A stretch of DNA of 64,000 nucleotides from contig OX457039.1 in NCBI GenBank assembly GCA_949752735.1, positions 42,252,199-42,316,198 on the forward strand. The letters run 5' to 3'. The notes under the pieces were generated by a model. The model searched no databases. It saw only the letters and a list, made by a program, of their open reading frames with translations, and was not told the origin of the DNA. The DNA is from Lumbricus terrestris (taxonomy: Eukaryota > Annelida > Clitellata > Crassiclitellata > Lumbricidae). The translations under genes were made by a program, and so were the position numbers. Below, one piece after another: positions 1 through 12,941 of this stretch (the first letter of the stretch is position 1; each line of letters opens with the position of its first letter).

Positions 1-2103
<2,103 letters not shown>

Positions 2104-3586
2104 GTCACATGCTATGCTGCCGGACTACAGTCAAAACTAATTCCTGTTTCATGCAAGAAATCAATTTCCAAGGAGCATGTCAAAGACTTGGGGGTTCTGT
2201 CGTGACATTTCGGTCTTCTCTTTTTAAAAAATTGCAGTTTTTCTGTATAGTTCCGATGACTTTAACTCTTTGAGTTCATAACCATGTCTGGATGGTGAGG
2301 GAAAGTTTGTGCTATTGATGTTAATAAGCAAAAAAAATACAATTTCAGTTGACTGGGTTTGATCCTGCATATTAATTCGTGTCTGTAAACAAAATGGTAC
2401 TTGTAATTAAGACTTTAATTTTTCAGTCACATTTAATTCACTCCCGTTGTTGAAGAACACGACATGCTAAATTTTTTAAGTGGTTCTTTTATGTAATTCA
2501 ATTCTAATATGATCGTCCTACATTAGTTTGTACACTGGTTCAACATCGTGAACGTTGCTTTATGTTTGTAGTGCTGATAATCATCATCATGGGTTTTGTG
2601 CTAACATGTGTTCTTTGTTTATGTTGTCCCTGAAACCGCCATTAAACCCCCAAGTAAGAGTACAGGACTCTGCAGCTGGTGATTGGTTAATTCCCAGGTT
2701 CTTGGTAGATTCCTATGCACTGTAGTTCAGCGTATGGCTTCAACAGAAATGCTACAGAAAGCAATGCTGGAAATCAGACGCAATATTAAGAGATTTATGA
2801 CTGAAAAAATCGCTTCTCGGCCCACAGGAATGTTAACTCCAGTCTATGGATGAGCCTGCCATTCGTAGACCAATATGTGGTAATTTACAGGCTGAAGGTC
2901 GTAAATATTTTTATTTGATATTCAAAATACGTGTATATGCATTATTGTGTTACGAAGAGTAAATTTAGCAAAAGTAAACATTTATAATTTAACAGGTGCC
3001 AAGGCACGACTACCAAGTTTCACATTTTTCCTTCTTCCAGATTATTAAACAATTCGGTACTGTAACAGTGTAACTATAAGCAAAATTGAACCCGAGGAAC
3101 ATATGCGTTTGGGTATGTATGTATTACATCACATACCCAATATAGTAAATTTTTGGTATGTTACAAAACACGCGTTATTAATACTAATTATTTATAATTA
3201 ATGGGATAAGATTAAATAACTTTACATTAATTAATTGCTGTACCAATTTTGGTTGGTATGTACAATACAATACAATTTATTATTTCTAACGCGCTTTAAC
3301 AAGACACGTCTTGCACAAAAGCGCACTAGATGTTAACAGTTGCTGGTAGACCTAGTAAAAGTAGGCCCTATACATTGTCCATAGAGCCAATCAAAAGTCG
3401 AACATTTTCAAATTGTACATGTGATCCTACATTAATAGGCTACAAATAATATTAGCCTAATTTTCACAATGACCATCTATTTATTTATGAAACACTTTGG
3501 TTTATAAATGTATGCATACTTATAATTAGGTCTTACTTACATCTGTCATAGTTGGTCATACGTCACCTTCGACCGGTGACCTTCAC
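2104..3586 (+). other. AHCY 3' UTR and AT-rich flank
   Basis: No coding signal follows the AHCY stop. An ATTAAA hexamer at 2641-2646 is a possible polyadenylation signal, which would give a 3' UTR of roughly 550 bases; this is inference, as other cleavage sites cannot be excluded. The rest is AT-rich with a short (CAATA) run near 3260. I recognise no gene or defined mobile element between 2650 and the minisatellite. Confidence 0.4.
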
Positions 3587-6122
3587 CTTGATGGACTGGT
3601 GCACAGCACCTGTATGAATTGGTGCACAGCACCTTGATAGACTGGTGCACAGCACCTTGATGGATCGGTGCGCAGCACCTTGATGGATCGGTGCACAGCA
3701 CCTTGATGGATTGGTGCACAGCACCTTGATGGATCGGTGCACAGAACCTTGATGGACTGGTGCACAGCACCTTGATGGATCGGTGCACAGAACCTTGATA
3801 GACTGGTGCACAGCACCTTGATGGATCGGTGCACAGAACCTTGATGGACTGGTGCACAGCACCTTGATGGATTGGTGCACAGCACCTTGATGGACTGGTG
3901 CACAGCACCTTGATGGACTGGTGCACAGCACCTTGGTGAATCGGTGCACAGCACCTTTGTGAATCGGTGCACAGCACCTTGATGGATCGGTGCACAGCAC
4001 CTTGGTGGATCGGTGCACAGCACCTTCATGGACTGGTGCACAGCACCTTGATGGACTGGTGCACAGCACCTTGGTGAATCGGTGCACAGCACCTTTGTGA
4101 ATCGGTGCACAGCACCTTGATGGACTGGTGCACGGCACCTTGATGGATCGGTGCACAGCACCTTAATGGACTGGTGCACAGCACCTTGATGGACTGGTGC
4201 ACAGCACCTTGATAGACTGGTGCACAGCACCTTGATGGATCGGTGCACAGCACCTTCATGGACTGGTGCACAGCACCTTGGTGAATCGGTGCACAGCACC
4301 TTTGTGAATCGGTGCACAGCACCTTGATCTATCGGTGCACAGCACCTTGATGGACTGGTGCACAGCACCTTGATAGACTGGTGCACAGCACCTTGATAGA
4401 CTGGTGCACAACACCTTGATGGACTGGTGCACGGCACCTTGATGGATCGGTGCACAGCACCTTAATGGATTGGTGCACAGCACCTTGATGGACTGGTGCA
4501 CAGCACCTTGATGGACTGGTGCACAGCACCTTGGTGAATCGGTGCACAGCACCTTTGTGAATCGGTGCACAGCACCTTGATGGATCGGTGCACAGCACCT
4601 TGGTGGGTCGGTGCACAGCACCTTGATGGACTGGTGCACAGCACCTTGATAGACTGGTGCACAGCACCTTGATAGACTGGTGCACAACATCTTAATGGAT
4701 TGGTGCACAGCACCTTGATGGACTGGTGCACAGCACCTTGATAGACTGGTGCACAGCACCTTGATAGACTGGTGCACAACATCTTAATGGATTGGTGCAA
4801 AGCACCTTGATGGACTGGTGCACAGCACCTTGATGGAATGGTGCACAGCACCTTGATGGACTGGTGCACAGCACCTTGATGGACTGGTGCACAGCACCTT
4901 GATGGACTGGTGCACAGCACCTTGGTGAATCGGTGCACAGCACCTTTGTGAATCGGTGCACAGCACCTTCATGGACTGGTGCACAGCACCTTGGTGGATC
5001 GGTGCACAGCACCTTAATGGACTGGTGCACAGCACCTTGATGGACTGGTGCACAGCACCTTGATAGACTGGTGCACAGCACCTTGATGGATCGGTGCACA
5101 GCACCTTGATAGACTGGTGCACAGCACCTAGATGGATCGGTGCACAGAACCTTGATGGACTGGTGCACAGCACCTTGATGGATTGGTGCACAGCACCTTG
5201 ATGGACTGGTGCACAGCACCTTGGTGAATCGGTGCACAGCACGTTTGTGAATCGGTGCACAGCACCTTGATGGATCGGTGCACAGCACCTTGGTGGATCG
5301 GTGCACAGCACCTTCATGGACTGGTGCACAGCACCTTGGTGAATCGGTGCACAGCACCTTTGTGAATCGGTGCACAGCACCTTGATCTATCGGTGCACAG
5401 CACCTTGATGGACTGGTGCACAGCACCTTGATAGACTGGTGCACAGCACCTTGATAGACTGGTGCACAACACCTTGATGGACTGGTGCACGGCACCTTGA
5501 TGGATCGGTGCACAGCACCTTAATGGATTGGTGCACAGCACCTTGATAGACTGGTGCACAACACCTTGATGGACTGGTGCACGGCACCTTGATGGATCGG
5601 TGCACAACACCTTAATGGATTGGTGCACAGCACCTTGATGGACTGGTGCACAGCACCTTGATGGACTGGTGCACAGCACCTTGATGGACTGGTGCACAGC
5701 ACCTTGATGGACTGGTGCACAGCACCTTGGTGAATCGGTGCACAGCACCTTTGTGAATCGGTGCACAACACCTTGATGGATAGGTGCACAGCACCTTGAT
5801 AGACTGGTGCACAGCACCTTAATGGACTGGTGCACAGCACCTTGATGGACTGGTGCACAGCACCTTTGTTGGACTGGTGCACAGCACCTTGGTGAATCGG
5901 TGCACAGCACCTTGATGAATCGATGCACAGTACATTGATGGACTGGTGCACAGCACCTTGATAGACTGGCGCACAGCACCTTGCTGAATCGGTGCACAGC
6001 ACCTTTGTGAATCGGTGCACAGCACCTTGGTGAATCAGTACACAGCATCTTGATGGACCGGTGATAGAACCTTGTTCGGTCCTTAATTGGCATCAAACCT
6101 TTTTTGGACCGGTGCACAACGC
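3587..6122. repeat. 23-bp hairpin minisatellite array, about 107 copies
   Basis: The unit is 23 bp and contains GGTGCACAGCACC, a 5-bp inverted repeat (GGTGC/GCACC) around ACA, so every unit can form a small hairpin and usually carries GTGCAC. The ten variable bases between hairpins come in a few types (GATGGACTGG, GATAGACTGG, GATGGATCGG, GGTGAATCGG, TTGTGAATCGG). Their order repeats: the segment near 4253-4465 recurs near 5313-5525, an offset of 1058 bases or 46 units. The array decays after 6040. Long minus-strand open frames in all three frames are artefacts: the unit lacks stops and 23 is not a multiple of three. Confidence 0.97.
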
Positions 6123-6612
6123 CTTTGTAAATAAATAAGCTGGTGTCGTACGTTTTGCTTTTGAGTTGCGCATTAGATATGTTGAGATTACGGTTGTGGT
6201 TTATGACTTCAATACGTACCTCGAACTTTACAGTATAACAATTTCTATAAGCTTAGTTCTTTTGATCGACGATTGGAAATAACAATTATTTCATGTCGAA
6301 ATTCAGTGCGTCGATTTCTGGCAAAAGCTGTTCAACTTTGTGGGTGACACTGCATGGGTGACGGTTATAATTCATTCGGTTGCTGGTCGATTTGTGTCTT
6401 TCGTCGAATTTCGAATTCTGATTTCGATGATTTTTCGCCGAAACGTCGACTCGTCTGATTTCTTTCAAGTCATTATTTTCTCCAAAATGATAACTGATAA
6501 AGTTTGTCTCCAAGGCAAAAAATAATTAATTGCAAATACTATGACGTCATCTGAACTTAATTGCGAAATGACGTAGACATAATTATTAAAATACGTCATT
6601 GGTATATTTCCA
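6123..6612. other. Unannotated AT-rich stretch
   Basis: I see no gene, repeat or transposon end here. Short open frames on both strands lack homology signals I can recognise. Confidence 0.3.
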
Positions 6613-6614
6613 TC

Positions 6615-6712
6615 TATCCACTTGACGAGTTTATGTAGTGCTCCTCTTAGATGACTATTCGCGAATCCCGACCCCGGCCGTCCACGGCCAAAGAGAAAAG
6701 TCTTGAGTAGGC
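6615..6712 (-). mobile_element. LINE 3' tail fragment
   Basis: Read on the minus strand, the fragment gives a frame LKTFLFGRGRPGSGFANS followed by a degraded copy of the LINE 3' terminus. It corresponds to SLKSFFFVRGWAGSASE and the tail of the better LINE copy at 48868-49665. Confidence 0.5.
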
Positions 6713-7404
6713 CCTATATTGGTGATAGGCCTATGAGAAGGGCAACGAGACAGATCTCGAGTCTGTCTAACTCAGTGGTTCCCAAACTTCAGTAAGTCGC
6801 GGACCGGCAATAATTTTTGGTGAGGCTCGCGGACCGCTAACTTAGGTCTAAATGACGATGGCAAACAAAAACGACCTAAATTATAAAAATACTAAAATAT
6901 AAGGCTATTTACAATTAGCCTACAGGCCCTATACATGTACATGTCCTTGAAGCCTTATTTCTTTAAGATTTATCATGAACAGACTTCGCTGTTATAAACG
7001 CTAGTTGTGCAAGATTCCTTTTTTAGGAGCGCCATAAATGGACAGTTTAATAATAATGTGCGATTTGTGGAGATGCAAGAAAAATTGTCAATGCGCCAAC
7101 ACTAACCTTGATGCTCTTAACCATCTGCGTCTGCTGCTTTTTTAAAATTTGTTTGCTTAAGTTTGCTAATTTTTTCATTCAAAGACATTTGTTCATATTT
7201 AAGTTTTAAGCTAAAAGTTATATACTATGTTAGACAATTTTTTAATTCTTATACAGCGTTTACTAGAACTAGGTTTGTAACGGTATCTTATTGGTCAGCA
7301 CAGGCCACGCCCACAGCAGTGGCCAAGGAGGGTTTGCTGACCACGAAGAGACGCCAGTCTATTGCTGACTATCGGACTAGAGAGATCTACAAAGACCTAT
7401 ACTA

Positions 7405-8396
7405 AGGTAAGTCTGGGCAATAAGGCCCGGGTGGAAATAAGGCCCACCAAGTAAAACATAGAATATCTCCGAATGTATTCGTCAGGTGTCGCTATAATTT
7501 TATTTTATTGAACGGGTTTCATCTGTGAACTACTCTAGTTACTGATAAGTTTTCTTTTCGGTGGCATGTTTGAATTACGCAGATGATAATATTTGTGCGA
7601 TAACTTATTTCGCAATTATCGTATTTTCGTATTTATTACTTTCTTAATTAATCCTCAATCCGCGTAGTGAATGCATGTTGCTATGACAATATTCGTTAAG
7701 AGAGGATATTAGAAAGACGATATAGGCTTAAAAATAGAGTCTGCACTTAGGAATTACCCGGATCCATTTTTTGAATCCATGGTGTGAGATTGAGGGTAAC
7801 AAGGCCCAGCATTTTGTGGGTAATATGGCCCTATTATTAGGCCATGGGCCTTATTACCCACAACTCCGGTACTAGTGGTAAACATTTAATTGTTCATGAT
7901 TTAGTACTGGATAGGAGTTCTTGAAGCTGTTTTAACACACTTATGACTAATTTGTAATAAAAACAAAGCTGTCAGAGGAAATTGGAGTCAGGAGAACCTG
8001 GAAAAGGCTCTCGAAGCTGCTAATGGTGGTATGTCACAGAGAAATGCAGGGGCTGCATTCCAGATTCTATGCATCCATTTGATAAGTTTTGGTTCCTGTA
8101 AATATGAGCTCAAATGTGATGTTTAAAATTGCAAAGCAGACGTTTAGACAACAAAATAAGACAGTTTTTAGCTGGGCCTTATTACCCGACATGTTGGGTA
8201 ATAAGGCCCACTTCATGACCTATTAAAAAAAATTTTTTTTATAGGTCATGACAATTTATTTTATCAAAATAATTAATTCATTATCTAACTACTTCCACAC
8301 ACTCCTCATATAGCTATTTTGCATTACTCCAGTTGCATACCAGTAGTAGTTATTTAGTAAAATTCCTTAGGTGGGCCTTATTCACCACACTTACCT
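7405..8396. mobile_element. TA-target DNA transposon (non-autonomous) inside the 5' LTR
   Basis: The ends are AGGTAAGT then AATAAGGCCC, inverted at the other end with 21 of 24 positions matching. The insertion is flanked by TA at 7403-7404 and 8397-8398. The empty site is known exactly, because the intact 3' LTR reads straight through with a single TA. No transposase is recognisable in its 992 bp. The motif GGGTAATAAGGCCCA or variants recurs about eight times in both orientations (near 7418, 7434, 7797, 7822, 7850, 8176, 8198 and 8372). The TA duplication suggests Tc1/mariner-like transposition, but the family is not established. Confidence 0.88.
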
Positions 8397-8476
8397 TATA
8401 CTTATATGTTATTCATATTAAAGTGTTAAACTATACTGAGACGTATTGTTATAACCACGGTCACCATCCTGTCACA

Positions 8477-8494
8477 TGGCGTCAGAAGTGTGAA
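8477..8494 (+). promoter_or_regulatory. Primer binding site, tRNA-Leu type
   Basis: The sequence directly follows the 5' LTR and begins TGGCGTCAGAAGTG. It differs from the complement of the usual animal tRNA-Leu 3' end at about two positions. Confidence 0.75.
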
Positions 8495-8572
8495 CTAAAA
8501 AAAACGTACACGTTGTTTTTTTTAGAACAAGTAGAACAAGTCGATAGTTAAGCCTACATAAAGACTCCGCAA

Positions 8573-11500
8573 ATGAACATGGCTTCGAATTTGCGTCTTC
8601 CAGAGCCACTGAAGGTCACAGGAAGCAATGTCGCTGACAATTGGGAGCGGTTTCGTGAGCAGTGGGAAAATTACGAGCTTGCCGCAGATCTGACGGAAGC
8701 CAACTCGGCGAAGCGAGCAGCGGTTTTTCTCACGTGTCTAGGTGGCGAGGCCTACGACGCGTACAGGAGCATGGACATTCCGACGGCGGATAAAAAGAAC
8801 ATCGATAAGATATTAGAGGCATTCGAGACTTTCTGCCTGGGCGCTGTTAACGTTACCTACGAACGGTATATGTTTTACCAGCGAGTGCAAGAAGCAGGTG
8901 AACGATTCGACGTGTTCCTGGGGGAAGTCCGACGCATGGCAAAAACGTGCAAATTCGAGGGCGTCGAAGAGTCCATGATTCGGGACCGCATCGTCGTTGG
9001 AGTCAAGGACGACGCCACTCGTCGCAAACTCCTACAGATTCGGGAGCTGACGCTGAGCAAAGCCATCGACGTGTGCAAAGCCAGCGAGGCCGCAGGTCAA
9101 CAGCTGAAGGCAATGACGGCGCACGACGAAGTCCAAGCTCTTCGACACTCGACAGCACATGCTCGCAACCGTCACCTATCTCGTCCGCAAACACGCTCAC
9201 CAGTCTATGGCAACCAGTACGACGCCAAGGTAAGACTGAACCTATGCAAGTTTTGCGACAGAATGCACGATCTGCGAAAGGAATCGTGTCCCGCGTATGG
9301 CCAAATGTGTAGAAACTGCAACAGAAAATCGCACTTTGAGGTTGTTTGCCCGTCCAAGATGACAGGGAAACCGCGTAGCAGGCCTGAAGTCTGTGAACTA
9401 GAGTTGGATGAAGAGCTACTTACGTTAGACACGCCCAGCAGCGACAGATGGTATACGCGTTTGCAGATTGACAATAGAACAGTGCGTTTTTTGCTTGACA
9501 GTGGCGCGACTGTCAACGTCATCCCGGAAGAATTTGTTCGCACTCTCGGTCGACTCCACGAAGTCCGTCCTGCGGAAGCGACTCTGCGCATGTTTGATCG
9601 CTCCGAATTATCAACACCAGGCATGATAACGTTCACCGTCTGGCACCAACGTGCTGCCAGAGAATATAATATAGATTTTTACGTCACAGCAAAGCACAAC
9701 CAGCCGATCCTCGGATTCAAGGCCTGCAGGGACTTGCAGCTTATGAATGCGGTCGAAGAGAACATTTGCGAAGTTCTAACAGTTCAGCCATCTTCTTTCT
9801 CTCTTGCTACAACGCATGGTTGTCTGACGGAAACGGAAGTAAACGCTGAATACGCTGACCTTTTCGACGGCGTTGTTTTGTTAGAGGATGACGTACAGCT
9901 GCACATCGACGATGAAATCCCGCCAGTCCAAATGCCACTCAGACGACTTCCGCTGGGCGTCCGTGACAAGGTCGAGACCGAGCTAAACCGTTTGGAGGCA
10001 AACGGCATCATCACACCAGTGAGCGAGCCAAGCTCATGGGTGTCAGCGCTCCTTGTTGTAGCAAAGCCAGATGGCAGAATACGAATTTGCCTTGGTCCGA
10101 AGCCGCGGAACAAGGCCCTTGTGCGCGAACAATACTGCATGCCGACAATTGATGCACTTTCTGGACTGAACGGTATGGTATGCATTGCAGATGACATATT
10201 GATCATAGGCGCCGGGGAGACAGAGGAGATAGCAATTGAAAATCAAAACAGCAACCTGCGCGCGCTGTTAGAGAGATGCAGAGGAAAAGGCATTAAGCTT
10301 AATCAGAAGAAACTCCGGCTGAATAAAGAATCAACCATCTTCTGTGGACACGAGCTAACAAGGGACGGCGTTCACCCTGATCAAAGAAAAGTGGCAGCTA
10401 TCAAACAGATGCCTCCACCTAGCGATCGACAAGGTGTCTTGCGTCTCCTTGGAATGGCGACATGTTTAGCCAAGTTCTGCGCCAACTTCAGCGAGACAAC
10501 GGCACCCATCCGCGCATTACTTAAAGCAGAAAACGAATTCTGTTGGAGACCAGAATTGCATGGCGTGGCGCTAGACAAATTGAAAGACATGCTAACGCAC
10601 GCACCTGTTCTAGCATATTTTGACACAACTACGCCAATTGTTATTCAGGCTGATGCAAGCCAAGGTGGTCGTGGCGCCATTTTACTTGAGAATGGAAGGC
10701 CTGTCGACTATGTTTCAAGCGCAATGACAAGAACGGAGCAAGAATCATATGCGCAGATTGAGAAGGAACAATTTTTGTTGCAGTTGATCCTCGCAGACAC
10801 CCTCTCGCGTGCATACCCCTCACTCACAGCAAACGACAGCTCGCTGGGAGATGAATTCCCCGCTGAATCGGCAGCGTTGATGGACAAACAACAGCTGCAA
10901 GGCCTAAGCTTAGTAGCCTCACAGGACACTATCAGAAACGCCTCAGCAGCCGCAGCGTCCGATGAGGAATGCCAACAGCTGCTGTGGCAGATAAAGTCAG
11001 GATGGCCAGCCACCCATAGCGAAGTGCCAGCGATTATCAGGCCGTACATGCCGTTCGCTGATGAACTAATTACAAGCGGAGGTCTGGCATTCAAGGATCA
11101 ACGCGTCATTATCCCTCGACCGGCAAGAGACGACATCTTGCGGCGACTTCATTCAAGCCATATCGGTGTTAACGGCTGTATCCGAGAGCCGTTTCTATCC
11201 CATCCACCACCACCCCGCGCTTGGGACAAAGTTGGTCTTGACATATTTATGAGTCGCGGCCAAGACTACTTGATTTCGGTCTGCTGCCTATCGGGCCATT
11301 TCGAAGTCGACCCTTTTCTCGTTCTGCTAGACTGGAGAAACACCCCCACCGAACAGCTGGGCCTGACCCCCACTCAAGTAATGTTCTCCAGACGGACTCG
11401 TTCTAAATTGCCCACAGCAGCAGCCCTCCTCACCTCACCTACAGCGACTGATGCCATCGCTGCCCTTGCGGCGGCAAAACAACAGCAGGCCCACTACTAT

Positions 11501-11860
11501 GACAAAGGCGCCAAAGAGAGACCGGCCCTATCAATTGGCCAAACAGTGAGAGCCAGATTCGACGATCGTCATTGGCGGAAGGCCGAAGTTACACGTGTAC
11601 TTCCACACAGATCATACCAGGTGCGATTTGAAGACGGTACTACCAGAAGGCGAACATCAAGACATGTGCATTTCTCGTCTGAACCTCCCATTACCATCAA
11701 GACAGAAAGCGCAGACGATGAAACCAACACACCTGCAGTGCCACCGCCTCCCACGCCACCTCCCGCGCCGTATCCAACCACCGTCGCGACGCAGCCGACC
11801 GTCCAACCGACGCAGCGACATCTCCCCAGAGGGATGTCAGAACGCGGTCTGGCCGATTAA
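8573..11860 (+). CDS. Gag-Pol polyprotein of the Gypsy element, 1095 codons, missing catalytic blocks
   Basis: One uninterrupted frame carries Gag and Pol. Residues 1-220 are a capsid-like Gag. Residues 225-259 form a cysteine-rich region ending in a CCHC knuckle (CRNCNRKSHFEVVC, residues 246-259). The aspartic protease motif DSGA is at 309-312. Reverse transcriptase begins near 454 (RRLPLGVRDKVETELNRLEA) and has the catalytic IADD at 538-541. The stretch that should separate SGLNG from IADD, including the first catalytic aspartate, is absent. RNase H starts at the DAS near 694 but jumps after YAQIEKE straight to LADTLSR. The integrase zinc finger keeps its two histidines (LHSSHIG) but loses the cysteines, and most of the DDE core between FEVD and LLDWRNTP is missing. 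The C-terminal SH3-like part (about 990-1045) remains. All gaps are in frame, so the protein could be made but could not transpose alone. An ATG at 8579 with a better context could be the real start. Confidence 0.93.
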   Translation: MNMASNLRLPEPLKVTGSNVADNWERFREQWENYELAADLTEANSAKRAAVFLTCLGGEAYDAYRSMDIPTADKKNIDKILEAFETFCLGAVNVTYERYMFYQRVQEAGERFDVFLGEVRRMAKTCKFEGVEESMIRDRIVVGVKDDATRRKLLQIRELTLSKAIDVCKASEAAGQQLKAMTAHDEVQALRHSTAHARNRHLSRPQTRSPVYGNQYDAKVRLNLCKFCDRMHDLRKESCPAYGQMCRNCNRKSHFEVVCPSKMTGKPRSRPEVCELELDEELLTLDTPSSDRWYTRLQIDNRTVRFLLDSGATVNVIPEEFVRTLGRLHEVRPAEATLRMFDRSELSTPGMITFTVWHQRAAREYNIDFYVTAKHNQPILGFKACRDLQLMNAVEENICEVLTVQPSSFSLATTHGCLTETEVNAEYADLFDGVVLLEDDVQLHIDDEIPPVQMPLRRLPLGVRDKVETELNRLEANGIITPVSEPSSWVSALLVVAKPDGRIRICLGPKPRNKALVREQYCMPTIDALSGLNGMVCIADDILIIGAGETEEIAIENQNSNLRALLERCRGKGIKLNQKKLRLNKESTIFCGHELTRDGVHPDQRKVAAIKQMPPPSDRQGVLRLLGMATCLAKFCANFSETTAPIRALLKAENEFCWRPELHGVALDKLKDMLTHAPVLAYFDTTTPIVIQADASQGGRGAILLENGRPVDYVSSAMTRTEQESYAQIEKEQFLLQLILADTLSRAYPSLTANDSSLGDEFPAESAALMDKQQLQGLSLVASQDTIRNASAAAASDEECQQLLWQIKSGWPATHSEVPAIIRPYMPFADELITSGGLAFKDQRVIIPRPARDDILRRLHSSHIGVNGCIREPFLSHPPPPRAWDKVGLDIFMSRGQDYLISVCCLSGHFEVDPFLVLLDWRNTPTEQLGLTPTQVMFSRRTRSKLPTAAALLTSPTATDAIAALAAAKQQQAHYYDKGAKERPALSIGQTVRARFDDRHWRKAEVTRVLPHRSYQVRFEDGTTRRRTSRHVHFSSEPPITIKTESADDETNTPAVPPPPTPPPAPYPTTVATQPTVQPTQRHLPRGMSERGLAD

Positions 11861-12052
11861 TTAGCAAACCAGCCCAATTCAGAAACTGATAGGTCAATAT
11901 ATATATTCTCCTATTGCACGGACAACAGACAGTTCGTAAGAACAAACCAAAAAAGAGTAGTACATGTAATAGCTTTAGAAGTAGCATATAGCATTGTAGA
12001 AACTTTTGACATATAGTATTGTAGGAACTTTCGGGGGTGGCAAACTAGCTTT

Positions 12053-12063
12053 GGGAAAGGGGA
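12053..12063 (+). promoter_or_regulatory. Polypurine tract of the Gypsy element
   Basis: GGGAAAGGGGA ends one base before the 3' LTR, the position at which plus-strand DNA synthesis is primed in LTR elements. Confidence 0.85.
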
Positions 12064-12270
12064 TGTAACGGTATCTTATTGGTCAGCACAGGCCACGCCC
12101 ACAGCAGTGGCCAAGGAGGGTTTGCTGACCACGAAGAGACGCCAGTCTATTGCTGACTATCGGACTAGAGAGATCTACAAAGACCTATACTATACTTATA
12201 TGTTATTCATATTAAAGTGTTAAACTATACTGAGACGTATTGTTATAACCACGGTCACCATCCTGTCACA
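12064..12270 (+). repeat. 3' LTR of the Gypsy element
   Basis: This intact 207-bp LTR runs from TGTAACGG to TGTCACA and serves as the reference for the interrupted 5' copy. The 5-bp duplication AGGTT follows. Confidence 0.95.
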
Positions 12271-12295
12271 AGGTTATCGCGTTGTTACAATAATA

Positions 12296-12475
12296 TTATG
12301 TTTAACGACACTGCCATTTCAAAGATGATTATAGTGTCGCCACGCCATTCAGGTCCCCATGCATGGACGGACCGTGCTAGCCCGAGATATTTGATTATCT
12401 GAAATAGCCACCTTCGGGAAGCGAATCGCGCCAGCGCTCTTACCGGTTTAGCTAAGCGAGCTAGTCAGGTTATTG
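12296..12475 (-). mobile_element. tRNA-derived SINE, family B, copy 1
   Basis: On the minus strand the element starts with an A-box-like TAGCT ... GGTAAGAGC, followed by a degraded B box (ATTCGCTTCCCGAAGG) and a body ending in GTCGTTAAACAT. A second copy is at 51600-51835, and the terminal part alone is near 14225-14265. It lies in the right half of the 6.8-12.8 kb hAT element. Confidence 0.65.
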
Positions 12476-12941
12476 ATCACCATAGATCAACATAAATATT
12501 AATAAGTTCGAAACTGACTGCAGTCATCGATGTAGTAAATTTAGAATAAATTTAAATTGCTTGGATTCGCCATCTGGCAAGTTAAAATAAGGCGCGTTGA
12601 TTTATTTCAAATTTTTAAATATTGAGACAGAAATTTGAATAAATTTTGGACACCAATTCGAATAATTTCACAATTTCAAACAAATAAACTAACAATTACA
12701 GTTTATTTTTTAATTTTTAACTCTTCTCCGCGGACCGGCGATCGTACCTCCGTGGACCGGCACCGGTCCGCGGACCACCACTTTGGGAACCACTGGTCTA
12801 ACTAATTTGTCTAATTTTATCTGCAGGGCTGGCGCGTCATCTAGGGTTGCCAGGTGGCCTTGAGGAAATTACCGGTAAATGGCTATCGCGTTACGGGGCC
12901 ATACATTATGCGTGTATATGTATACAAATAATTATGTGTAC

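Larger units (their letters stand above)
7276..12270 (+). mobile_element. Gypsy-type LTR retrotransposon (Mag/K02A2.6-like), internally deleted
   Basis: Two LTRs start TGTAACGG and end TGTCACA and are flanked by the 5-bp duplication AGGTT (7271-7275 and 12271-12275). The 3' LTR is 12064-12270 (207 bp). The 5' LTR is 7276-8476 because a 992-bp DNA transposon splits it; its two parts look identical to the 3' LTR. The primer binding site (8477 onward, TGGCGTCAGAAGTG) nearly matches the 3' end of tRNA-Leu. The polypurine tract GGGAAAGGGGA is 12053-12063. Identical LTRs imply a young insertion. The single internal frame lacks parts of RT, RNase H and integrase. Confidence 0.97.
6773..12795. mobile_element. 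hAT-type non-autonomous DNA transposon, interrupted by an LTR element
   Basis: The ends are CAGTGGTTCCCAAA (left, 6773) and its reverse complement (right, ending 12795), flanked by a perfect 8-bp duplication GTCTAACT (6765-6772 and 12796-12803). Both subterminal regions carry CGCGGACCGG-type motifs. Eight-base duplications with CAGTG-type ends are characteristic of the hAT superfamily. Subtracting the 5000-bp LTR insertion and its duplicated target leaves about 1023 bp, with no transposase. A family-B SINE sits in its right half (12296-12475). Confidence 0.92.

Noticed and set aside
3587..6058. A CRISPR array (regular hairpin repeats)
   Set aside because: The host is eukaryotic. The units are contiguous 23-bp repeats with only ten variable bases drawn from a few types, not unique spacers.
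3546..6117. Many minus-strand Cys/His-rich open frames of up to 290 codons
   Set aside because: They are the same 23-bp repeat read in three frames. The unit lacks stops on that strand, frames overlap each other, and there is no start context or unique sequence.
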